Positions 1-5,091 of a stretch of DNA of 5,737 bases are shown piece after piece (the first letter of the stretch is position 1; each line of letters opens with the position of its first letter). Position numbers and translations under genes: made by a program. This DNA comes from an uncultured Desulfobacterales bacterium (lineage in GTDB: Bacteria; Desulfobacterota; Desulfobacteria; Desulfobacterales; JAFDCJ01). A model generated the notes under the pieces. It made no database searches. It was not told where the DNA came from and worked only from the letters and a program-made list of their open reading frames with translations. The stretch is from NCBI GenBank assembly GCA_945787595.1, contig CALZJV010000414.1, forward strand, positions 1-5,737, read 5' to 3'.

Positions 1-198
1 ACTTTTGTAAGGTTTTATATGGGAGCATTTTGGAATCCGCACGGTGGTGTGGTATTGAGCGATAAAAAATTATCAAAAAAAGAAGTGTCTCATTTAAAAA
101 GAGAATGGTTGGGCCAACTTCAAATTTCTGGGAGCCCTGTTGTCAAATTGTGGAAAAAATTAAAAATGGTTGTCATTCTATTTTCTCCGCTGAAATGA
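1..198 (+). pseudogene. Unrecognised reading-frame tail, 5' end outside window, possibly frameshifted
   Basis: The frame starting at base 1 is open from the window edge to a TGA at 196-198 (65 codons). An ATG lies at 19, with no clear ribosome binding site before it. The first part looks protein-like: GAFWNPHGGVVLSDKKLSKK followed by a basic helix ending KREWLGQL. After about codon 45 the frame becomes a Lys/Val/Leu-rich string. Another frame, passing through about 138-219, gives a more natural acidic sequence (QIVEKIKNG, then SIFSAEMNALLDH) before its own TGA at 217-219. A frameshifted gene remnant would explain this. The LS-KKE-LK-EW pattern after a GG-VLS segment faintly recalls HK97-type phage portal proteins, but that is only an impression. 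It could equally be non-coding. Confidence 0.25.
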
Positions 199-592
199 AC
201 GCTCTTTTAGATCATTGACCTTTCAATATTCCCCAAATGGTATTTGATACCGTCCGGTAACTCAATTCTCAATAATCTCCGTAGCATTCAACCGCGATCT
301 TCAGCTAAGGTATAAAAGGCTCAGATTTCCGTCACCTATTTTGGCCAAGGGCGATCGATGGCTTGATTGGCTTATATGAATTGAGGCATAAGTTTTAACA
401 TTTCCCGCGGGTTGCAGTGCCAGGGCTTGACACATGAGGCTTTTAGCCATAATGTTCAGAAATTATAACCAAAGGGCTCACTTAAAAATAACTTCACATT
501 TTGGACGCCGATCCATCCCGCCCGGCTGTGTTGCGGAAGCTCGAAATATGCTGAAAGGCAAATAATACGATATAAATCAAAGAGATATAACT
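199..592. other. Non-coding upstream region, about 394 bp
   Basis: I see no convincing gene on either strand. Stops are frequent in all frames, and the longest minus-strand ATG frame (435 down to 301, 44 codons) has no recognisable motif. The stretch contains the promoter candidate at 427-453 and a perfect CCCGCGGG palindrome at 404-411. The last 60 bases before the NifX-like gene are AT-rich and carry the weak ribosome binding site AAAGAGA shortly before the start codon. No tRNA-like or riboswitch fold was recognised. Confidence 0.6.
427..453 (+). promoter_or_regulatory. Candidate sigma-70 promoter for the NifX-like gene
   Basis: A perfect -35 box TTGACA lies at 427-432. CATAAT at 448-453 matches the -10 consensus in five of six positions, but the 15-base spacer is shorter than ideal. 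Using TAATGT at 450-455 gives a 17-base spacer with a poorer match. Transcription from here would give a leader of roughly 130 bases before the start at 593. Confidence 0.35.
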
Positions 593-973
593 ATGAAGAT
601 AGCATTTCCCTCTCAGGAAAATAATGGAATTGAGAGCCGGGTATATGGCCATTTCGGCTCAGCACGCTATTTTGTGCTTGTGGATACCGAGGAGGATTCA
701 ACCGAAATTATTGAAAATCCCGATCGGGATCATCTCCACGGCCACTGCCAGCCGATGAAGGCCTTGGACGGCCGGCGGGTCGATGTCTTTATCGTCGGTG
801 GGATCGGCGGTGGCGCTTTGCGCAAGCTTTTATTGGAAGGGATTAAAGCATATCAGGCAGCGGAAGGCTCCGTACAGGACAATCTTGAACTGTTGACTTC
901 CGGCAAACTACCGGTGTTTACCCCTGATCAGACGTGCGCCGGGCATGGGATCGGCGACAGCTGTCCCCATTGA
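593..973 (+). CDS. NifX/NifB C-terminal-like protein (dinitrogenase iron-molybdenum cofactor biosynthesis family)
   Basis: This 126-residue protein matches the small single-domain Nitro_FeMo-Co family (RNase H-like fold). Visible signatures are the N-terminal strand MKIAFPSQ, the SRVYGHFGSARYFVLVD segment at residues 15-31, the His/Cys cluster HLHGHCQP at 47-54, and VDVFIVGGIGGGALRKL at 63-79. The EG-VQDNLELLTSGKL element follows at 91-106. In NifX, NafY and the NifB C-terminus this domain binds FeMo-cofactor or its precursors. Stand-alone homologues are common in anaerobes that do not fix nitrogen, where their role is poorly defined and may be metal-cluster binding. The C-terminal CAGHGIGDSCPH tail (115-126) adds two cysteines and two histidines that could bind metal or an Fe-S cluster; this is inferred. 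No nif genes are adjacent. The ATG at 593 fits the family N-terminus, although its ribosome binding site is weak. Cytoplasmic, with no signal peptide. Confidence 0.88.
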   Translation: MKIAFPSQENNGIESRVYGHFGSARYFVLVDTEEDSTEIIENPDRDHLHGHCQPMKALDGRRVDVFIVGGIGGGALRKLLLEGIKAYQAAEGSVQDNLELLTSGKLPVFTPDQTCAGHGIGDSCPH

Positions 974-1046
974 CATAAAAGTCAAAATAAAGCTTTCCAG
1001 ATCATGAGGAGCGGTAAATTAAATAATAACGGATAGTAAGGTCACC

Positions 1047-1562
1047 ATGGCGCATTCGCGTGATTCCAACAGCACCCCGACCGCAGAGGAGCTAAACAAT
1101 CTGGCCGGACGTCTTGCATCCGGAGAAACGACCATGACACTGGCCACCGCCGGAGACGATGCAGCTTGGGCGGCACCGGTATATTACGTTTATTTCAAAT
1201 CCGCATTTTATTTTTTGTCGTCCCCTGAATCCAGGCACATTAAAGAAGCTCTTGAAAACGGCCGGGCGTCTTCGGCAGTATATACGTCCGCTTCGACCTG
1301 GCTGGAAATCCGCGGCCTTCAAATGACCGGCAGTATACACCCCGTGTCGGATGGGTTTGAAGCGTTTCAAGTGTTGCGCGAGTACCTTAAAAAGTTTCCG
1401 TTTACCAAAGACTTTTTCAAAAGTAATATACCAATGGATCCGAAAAGCTTTTGGGACCGGTTTGGCGTTAAACTTTACCGGTTCAGCCCCGCTCTTGTTT
1501 ACTATCTGGACAACCGGATTCGATTCGCTTTCAGAGAGGAAGTAACGCTTAGTACATTATGA
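1047..1562 (+). CDS. Pyridoxamine 5'-phosphate oxidase-like FMN-binding split-barrel protein (YhbP/UPF0306-like)
   Basis: A 171-residue cytoplasmic protein with the split-barrel pattern of PNPOx-like flavoproteins. Strands TMTLATAGDDAAWAAPVYYVY (29-49) and SAFYFLSSPESRHIKEALEN (52-71) are the classic opening, where the small molecule or flavin packs. SSAVYT (75-80) and WLEIRGLQMTGSIHPV (85-100) continue the barrel. The closing LYRFSPALVYYLDNRIRFAFR (143-163) resembles the C-terminal end of YhbP-type proteins. Length is typical for the subgroup. True pyridoxamine phosphate oxidase activity is not implied: members of this branch are usually uncharacterised and may bind FMN, F420 or heme. The ATG at 1047 is preceded by TAAGGT at 1037-1042. 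The gene follows the NifX-like gene by 73 bp on the same strand, so co-transcription is possible. No signal peptide or membrane segment. Confidence 0.82.
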   Translation: MAHSRDSNSTPTAEELNNLAGRLASGETTMTLATAGDDAAWAAPVYYVYFKSAFYFLSSPESRHIKEALENGRASSAVYTSASTWLEIRGLQMTGSIHPVSDGFEAFQVLREYLKKFPFTKDFFKSNIPMDPKSFWDRFGVKLYRFSPALVYYLDNRIRFAFREEVTLSTL

Positions 1563-1657
1563 ATTATTTTTGTGCATTTTGTGGCAAAGAAATTGTATTG
1601 GAATATTTCGCTATTATCATATGATTGAATATTGTCGATTGAATATTGAATATTTAA

Positions 1658-1676
1658 GGTCCGCCTCCGGCGGATC
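1658..1676. repeat. GC-rich hairpin, TCCGCC/GGCGGA stem
   Basis: A six-base perfect stem, TCCGCC (1660-1665) with GGCGGA (1669-1674), has a three-base loop and can be extended by a G-U and a G-C pair to 1658-1676. It stands out from the AT-rich surroundings. No run of T follows on the plus strand (and only scattered T on the minus strand), so it is not a standard intrinsic terminator. Confidence 0.6.
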
Positions 1677-1680
1677 AATT

Positions 1681-1749
1681 ATAAAAAGACCATCAACGAA
1701 CCCCTCTCAGCTAGTCGTGTGGTATCATCTAACGCAAAAGTCTTTTTAT
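1681..1749. repeat. 10-bp perfect inverted repeat ATAAAAAGAC/GTCTTTTTAT
   Basis: ATAAAAAGAC at 1681-1690 is exactly complementary to GTCTTTTTAT at 1740-1749, with 49 bases between. It lies immediately inside the GC-rich hairpin and within the larger ATTGAATATT arms, which gives the spacer a nested layout. Function unknown; it could be a long-range stem in a transcript or part of a mobile element. Confidence 0.5.
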
Positions 1750-1754
1750 CGCAG

Positions 1755-1800
1755 CAAGCTGCTCGGAGCTTGGTCATAATAGATATTAAATTGACCGAGC
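1755..1800. repeat. Overlapping alternative stems
   Basis: CAAGCT (1755-1760) pairs perfectly with AGCTTG (1767-1772) around a six-base loop. The overlapping GCTTGGTCA (1768-1776) pairs with TGACCGAGC (1792-1800) over nine positions, with one G-U pair and a 15-base loop. GCTCGG (1761-1766) could also pair with CCGAGC (1795-1800). These pairings compete for the same bases. Confidence 0.45.
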
Positions 1801-1880
1801 AAAGCGACATCCACAAATATTCAATCGTCAATATTCAATATTCAATTTCGTTATATCCGGGTATGGAGTGACAAAGCAAG

Positions 1881-1886
1881 AAGGAG
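1881..1886 (+). promoter_or_regulatory. Strong ribosome binding site of djlA
   Basis: AAGGAG sits seven bases before the ATG at 1894. It fixes that start and predicts efficient translation. Confidence 0.85.
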
Positions 1887-1893
1887 AAAAGTT

Positions 1894-2658
1894 ATGAGCT
1901 GGTTTGGAAAACTGACACTGGGATCATTGGGCCTCATTTTTGGCGGACCGCTTGGGGCTGTCGCCGGTGCGGCATTGGGGCATATTCTGATTGATAAGAG
2001 CAGCGATCTGGTCAATCAGAGACTCAGACCGGAACTAGCTCCCCAATTCGAGCCTGCAGAAAGGACCCAGGCCACATATTTCATCAGTTTGTTTTCCATC
2101 CTGGGAAAGCTTTCGAAGATCGATGGCGTGGTAACCAGTGATGAAATCGCAGTTGCCCAAAATTTTATCAACAATTTGCCCATAGCGGAAAGCGAGAAAC
2201 ATTTTGCCAGACAGGTGTTTAACGAGGCCAAGGATTCTCGATACTCAATCGAAGATTTTGCAATCCAATTGTACCAGGCGACTCAAACCCAACCTACGCT
2301 GCTCCTGTCTTTTCTTGACCTCCTTTTCAAAATCGCAGCCGCAGACGGCAAACTCCATCCGGCAGAAGAAAATGCTCTGAAGAGTGTCAAAGATATTTTT
2401 AACATCAGTGACGGGCAATTTGAAAATCTTAAGGCCATCTACTTCAAGGATTTTGATAAATATTACAAAATGCTGAACTGCACACCGGAGTCTTCCAATC
2501 AGGAAATCAAGTCCAACTACAAAAAGCTGGTGAAAGATTTTCATCCCGATACGATTGTTTCTAAAGGACTTCCGGAAGAGTTTATGGAATTTGCCTCCAA
2601 CCGCTTTCGTGAAATTAAGGAAAGCTATGATAAAATCAGACAGGAAAGGGGCTTCTGA
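1894..2658 (+). CDS. djlA: DjlA-type membrane-anchored co-chaperone (TerB-like domain plus J domain)
   Basis: A 254-residue protein with the full DjlA layout, close to the length of the E. coli protein (about 270). Residues 8-33 form a glycine-rich hydrophobic segment (LGSLGLIFGGPLGAVAGAAL, then GHILID), the expected N-terminal membrane anchor. Residues about 58-175 form a TerB-like helical domain with two acidic-rich turns, KIDGVVTSDE (75-84) and AADGKLHPAEE (149-159). Residues about 188-252 are the J domain: YYKMLNCTPESSNQEIK, then KKLVKDFHPD with the catalytic HPD at 217-219, then the DjlA-typical KGLPEEFMEFA (224-234) and a closing helix. J domains stimulate ATP hydrolysis by DnaK; DjlA presents this on the cytoplasmic face of the inner membrane and is tied to envelope stress in enterobacteria. 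Its role here is inferred from family membership. The start is set by AAGGAG upstream. The neighbouring TerB gene follows after 21 bp. Confidence 0.92.
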   Translation: MSWFGKLTLGSLGLIFGGPLGAVAGAALGHILIDKSSDLVNQRLRPELAPQFEPAERTQATYFISLFSILGKLSKIDGVVTSDEIAVAQNFINNLPIAESEKHFARQVFNEAKDSRYSIEDFAIQLYQATQTQPTLLLSFLDLLFKIAAADGKLHPAEENALKSVKDIFNISDGQFENLKAIYFKDFDKYYKMLNCTPESSNQEIKSNYKKLVKDFHPDTIVSKGLPEEFMEFASNRFREIKESYDKIRQERGF

Positions 2659-2679
2659 AAAAGCAAAGGAGATTCTCGA

Positions 2680-3141
2680 ATGCTCGATATCGTAAAACGG
2701 TTTTTCAGCAAGACTGCAACGGAGGTATCTAAAAATGTCAACCAGGAAACGGAGCACGATGTACGCGTTGCAGCCTGTGCGCTATTTGTAGAGATGGCGC
2801 GCATAGACGAAAAGTTTACCGAAGCGGAGATGGATACGATCCTTACCATTGTGAAAGAAAGATATGAATTATCGCGGGAACACGCTGACGCCCTGGTGGC
2901 AGAGGCTGATAAAGAACTGGACAAAAGTGTGGACCTCTGGCAGTTTGCCCGCCTGATCAATGAAAATTATTCGACAGACGAAAAAATCGAGATCATTGAA
3001 ATCCTTTGGCGGATGGTGTTCGTGGACGGGAAAATGGACAGGTACGAGCATTACCTGATGAACAAGCTTAAAAACTTACTGCGACTCTCCCACGACCAAC
3101 TGATCGCCGCAAAGCTAAAGGTCCTTCATTCCACAGAATGA
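2680..3141 (+). CDS. Stand-alone TerB-family protein (COG4103-like)
   Basis: A 153-residue, all-helical, charged protein. After a short amphipathic N-terminus (MLDIVKRFFSKT), residues about 25-150 form a TerB-like domain. Characteristic pieces are HDVRVAACALFVEMARIDEKF (26-46), with the acidic turn IDEKFTEAEMD, then SVDLWQFARLINENYSTDEK (83-102), and WRMVFVDGKMDRYEHYLMNKL (110-130), with the second acidic turn VDGKMDRYE. TerB proteins bind metal ions through such acidic residues and take part in tellurite-resistance or stress-linked membrane complexes. For this COG branch no specific activity is established, and the gene alone does not imply tellurite resistance. AAAGGAG (2665-2671) lies eight bases before the ATG. 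The 21-bp gap from djlA suggests one transcript. It ends 37 bp from the convergent FAD gene. No signal peptide or transmembrane helix. Confidence 0.88.
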   Translation: MLDIVKRFFSKTATEVSKNVNQETEHDVRVAACALFVEMARIDEKFTEAEMDTILTIVKERYELSREHADALVAEADKELDKSVDLWQFARLINENYSTDEKIEIIEILWRMVFVDGKMDRYEHYLMNKLKNLLRLSHDQLIAAKLKVLHSTE

Positions 3142-3178
3142 TGAAAGAGCAAAAAATACTGCAGTCTATCAGCGGACC

Positions 3179-4699
3179 TCAACCCTTGCGTTGCAACATT
3201 GGGGTAAAATCCATATGGGTGCATATGGGATCGGTATCGAACAGGGAACCGGGATTTAAAATATCTTCTGGATCAAACAGCGCTTTAATCTCACGCAAAT
3301 AAGTATAGGCAGGCCCCAGCTCCATCTTAAGGTAAACCGAGCGGGATCGGCCCGCATTGTGCTCACCAACCAGGGTGCCGTTATATTTGTGCAGAATTTT
3401 AAACACTTCCTGCGATACCGTTTCAATTTGCTCTTCCAGCCCGCCCTTTGCAGGATCAAAATATGGCCTGGCATGGATACTGCCAAAGCCTAAATGTCCG
3501 TAAACAGAAATCTCATGGCCCAACCGTCGCATCAGGTCCCCGAGTTCCCGGATCACCGAGCCAAAATCTTTCAAATGAATGGCAATGTCGTCAATTATGG
3601 GTGGCAGCAGCAAGTTTTTTTGCCGGCAGTATTTTAGGAGACTCGGTTGAGTGCGGCGGCGATCCTGCCACAGGTCTGTCTCTTCCGGGCTTGAAGAACG
3701 GATGACCCACAGACGGGAGATATCATAGGTCTCAAGGATCTTGCGGCCTTCTTGCGCCTGTTCGGAGGAAGCATCAAATTCCGCGATCATGGTGCCGACC
3801 ATGCCAGGGTCTTCCAGGTTGAGGATTTTGCCATTGACATGCCCGGCACAGGAAGCATCTGAATATTCCAAAGCGGCCGGGTCTAGTGCCTTCAGACGCA
3901 TGGCCGCTTCGGCAAGTTCATCGTAATCCCTAAAGTGGGCGACAAGCGTCCCTTGAGAAGGTCTTTTGTCAATTAACTTCAGTCTTATTTCGGTTACAAT
4001 CCCCAAGGTGCCGATACTTCCGACCAGCAGATGGGCAGCCAATTCGCCCATGTCGGAATATTGGGTCAGAGCCTTGAGGTTATACCCGCCGGCGATAAAT
4101 GGTCTTCGGTCGACAATGCCGCGGCTGACTGCATCGTCTAAAAACTTTTTCTGAAGGCGCCTCAGCCCGGCGGCCAGATAGTCGGGCAGGGATTGAGCCG
4201 TGTCGACCACTTCTCCTCCTGCCGTGATAAACCTGAGAGAGGTCACAAAGGCATCCAGGGTGCCGTACTTGGCTGTCCGAGGTCCGGTGGCGCGTGTCCC
4301 AACGTTTCCGCCCAGGGCACACCATGCACTGCTTGAAGGTATGGCCGGCAGCATCAGATTGTGGGCGGAAATTTGTTTGACAAAGTGGTTCAGGATCATG
4401 CCCGGCTCTACGATGGACGCTTCGCCCAATCTGACTGCTTTATGGAGGTATTTTTTTAAATCTAAAATGATCCCGGGACCGATGGAGGCGCCGCTGAGGT
4501 CACTACCCCCCGCACGGGGCACAATGCCAAGCCCTTTGTTGCGTGCAAATTTGAGGGTGCTGAGAATATCTTCCTCGCTTTTAGGCGCCACTACCAGTGC
4601 GGGTAAAATCCGGTAGGCACTCATATCTCGACTGAATTTATCTAAAACCGCTGGGTCTGCATACCAGTCGCCGGCGATATCCAGATTGTAAGGATTCAT
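3179..4699 (-). CDS. FAD-binding oxidoreductase, GlcD/D-lactate dehydrogenase type (stand-alone FAD subunit)
   Basis: A 506-residue flavoprotein of the VAO/PCMH superfamily. The N-terminal FAD-binding domain spans about residues 30-242: LPALVVAPKSEEDILSTLKFA, the pyrophosphate-binding loop PRAGGSDLSG (61-70), LGGNVGTRATGPRTAKYG (129-146) and GSIGTLGIVTEI (227-238). The C-terminal FAD-linked oxidase domain follows, with YGHLGFGSIHARP (400-412), GEHNAGRSRSVYL (445-457) and LFDPEDILNPGSLF (474-487). The family oxidises 2-hydroxyacids such as D-lactate, glycolate or 2-hydroxyglutarate; the substrate cannot be told here. The NPGSLFDTDP ending resembles the junction in fused FAD/Fe-S dehydrogenases, but the protein stops there and has no cysteine-rich half, so it would need a separate electron acceptor. 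AAGAGG (4705-4710, minus strand) lies five bases before the ATG. Cytoplasmic. It is divergent from the small gene and deacylase, and convergent with the TerB gene. Confidence 0.9.
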   Translation of the reverse strand: MNPYNLDIAGDWYADPAVLDKFSRDMSAYRILPALVVAPKSEEDILSTLKFARNKGLGIVPRAGGSDLSGASIGPGIILDLKKYLHKAVRLGEASIVEPGMILNHFVKQISAHNLMLPAIPSSSAWCALGGNVGTRATGPRTAKYGTLDAFVTSLRFITAGGEVVDTAQSLPDYLAAGLRRLQKKFLDDAVSRGIVDRRPFIAGGYNLKALTQYSDMGELAAHLLVGSIGTLGIVTEIRLKLIDKRPSQGTLVAHFRDYDELAEAAMRLKALDPAALEYSDASCAGHVNGKILNLEDPGMVGTMIAEFDASSEQAQEGRKILETYDISRLWVIRSSSPEETDLWQDRRRTQPSLLKYCRQKNLLLPPIIDDIAIHLKDFGSVIRELGDLMRRLGHEISVYGHLGFGSIHARPYFDPAKGGLEEQIETVSQEVFKILHKYNGTLVGEHNAGRSRSVYLKMELGPAYTYLREIKALFDPEDILNPGSLFDTDPICTHMDFTPMLQRKG

Positions 4700-4744
4700 G
4701 ATGACCTCTTAACGAATTGACAAGGATAAATTGCTATGGGCAAG

Positions 4745-4773
4745 AATATGACTATGACGGGATAAAATGTCAA
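4745..4773 (-). promoter_or_regulatory. Candidate sigma-70 promoter for the FAD oxidoreductase gene
   Basis: On the minus strand a perfect TTGACA occupies 4773-4768. After a 17-base spacer comes CATATT at 4750-4745, four of six consensus positions. It would start transcription near 4738 and give a leader of about 40 bases. Confidence 0.5.
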
Positions 4774-4793
4774 GGTCGGCACGGTATGGATGA

Positions 4794-4823
4794 TTGACAA
4801 ATGATCTAGTTTCAGCCTATCAA
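4794..4823 (+). promoter_or_regulatory. Candidate sigma-70 promoter for the small gene and deacylase
   Basis: A perfect -35 box TTGACA at 4794-4799 is followed after 18 bases by TATCAA at 4818-4823 (four of six). The predicted leader is about 60 bases. It lies 20 bp from the opposing -35 box. A perfect TATAAT also occurs at 4865-4870, but it has no good -35 and would place the transcript start only about a dozen bases from the ATG. Confidence 0.45.
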
Positions 4824-4889
4824 TATGACCGATCCGCTCATCTAATGGTGAATGATTTATTTAATATAATAACATCCGGGGGTTAATTT

Positions 4890-5024
4890 ATGACCTATAA
4901 CTTTGATCCGGACCGCTGGTATGAAAATGAACGCAGCGCAATTGAAGCGGACTATAGATCAGGCAAAAAAACCACTCAGCAATACATTGATGCCACCGAA
5001 GATCTTTATCGCCGATATGATTAA
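4890..5024 (+). CDS. Small acidic/basic helical protein of 44 residues, possibly truncated
   Basis: The ATG at 4890 is preceded by the purine-rich GGGGGTT at 4878-4884, a plausible ribosome binding site. The product begins MTYNFDPDRWYENERSAIEA and continues into DYRSGKKTTQQYIDATEDLY before ending RRYD. The first ten residues are an aromatic/acidic cap. The rest reads as two short amphipathic helices around a GKKT turn, resembling SHOCT-like short helical domains (helix, Gly-containing turn, helix). I cannot assign a function. There are no cysteines, no signal peptide and no membrane segment. It lies 67 bp before the deacylase on the same strand and probably shares its transcript. The frame continues after the TAA with protein-like sequence, so this may be a shortened version of a protein of about 62 residues. 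Confidence 0.65.
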   Translation: MTYNFDPDRWYENERSAIEADYRSGKKTTQQYIDATEDLYRRYD

Positions 5025-5081
5025 ATAATGGATCGTCTGGATGGGACCTATCAGATCCCAAACAATGGACAAAAGGGATAG
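5025..5081 (+). other. In-frame continuation of the small gene beyond its TAA stop
   Basis: Directly after the TAA at 5022-5024 the same frame stays open for 18 codons (IMDRLDGTYQIPNNGQKG) to a TAG at 5079-5081. The join, RRYD-stop-IMDRLDGTYQIP, reads like one continuing helix and tail. The final TAG overlaps the AGGAG ribosome binding site (5080-5084) of the deacylase gene, the usual spacing for coupled genes. A single G-to-T change (GAA to TAA) would explain the stop. ATG 5028 has no ribosome binding site of its own, so separate translation is unlikely. Confidence 0.45.
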
Positions 5082-5084
5082 GAG
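5080..5084 (+). promoter_or_regulatory. Ribosome binding site of the deacylase gene
   Basis: AGGAG, within the purine run GGAGAAGGG, lies seven bases before the ATG at 5092. This favours 5092 over the in-frame ATG at 5101. Confidence 0.8.
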
Positions 5085-5091
5085 AAGGGCC

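Larger units (their letters stand above)
1624..1846. repeat. Imperfect inverted repeat with ATTGAATATT modules, possible MITE-like element
   Basis: The left arm, 1624-1655, and the reverse complement of the right arm, 1815-1846, are both 32 bases long. They share the first 11 bases (ATTGAATATTG) and the last 11 (ATTGAATATTT). The middles differ because the GTCG or GACG spacer sits after the first module in one arm and after the second in the other. Each arm is therefore a string of ATTGAATATT or GAATATT units. The arms enclose about 159 bases with further hairpins. No transposase and no clear target-site duplication are visible. This could be a non-autonomous mobile element, an intergenic repeat family or a simple-sequence expansion. 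Confidence 0.55.
1563..1893. other. 331-bp repeat-rich intergenic spacer
   Basis: No gene is supported here. The only longer frame (from a TTG at 1570 to 1779) is a translation of the repeat and hairpin sequence. The spacer holds two inverted arms built from ATTGAATATT modules (1624-1655 and 1815-1846), with three nested or adjacent stem-forming segments between them. The final 20 bases carry the strong AAGGAG ribosome binding site (1881-1886) of djlA, seven bases before its ATG. I could not identify a convincing -35/-10 pair for djlA. Confidence 0.7.

Noticed and set aside
320..350. A stretch reading CCGTCACCTATTTTGGCC that resembles insertion-sequence end repeats
   Set aside because: Only one copy is present, with no partner inverted repeat and no transposase, and the resemblance is from memory only.
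301..435. 44-codon minus-strand frame starting MCQALALQ
   Set aside because: Low-complexity Ser/Leu-rich product, no ribosome binding site recognised and no family resemblance.
970..985. TTGAC/GTCAA hairpin overlapping the stop of the NifX-like gene
   Set aside because: Five AT-rich pairs followed by A rather than T; not a terminator, and it may be chance.
1570..1779. 69-codon frame in the djlA upstream spacer, starting at a TTG
   Set aside because: It translates the ATTGAATATT repeat and the hairpins, has no ribosome binding site and shows no domain pattern.
2245..2960. Long minus-strand frames opposite djlA and the TerB gene
   Set aside because: They are antisense shadows of two clearly recognised genes, with Cys/Phe-rich or Ser-rich translations of no family character.
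3142..3178. T-run on the minus strand (3156-3151) as a terminator of the FAD gene
   Set aside because: The preceding sequence forms at most a three-base stem, too weak for an intrinsic terminator.
4200..4616. 138-codon plus-strand frame inside the FAD oxidoreductase gene
   Set aside because: It is antisense to the conserved FAD-binding domain, with a Pro/Arg/Leu-rich product typical of a shadow frame.
4717..4745. TTGACA at 4717-4722 as a third plus-strand promoter
   Set aside because: No acceptable -10 box lies 16-18 bases downstream.
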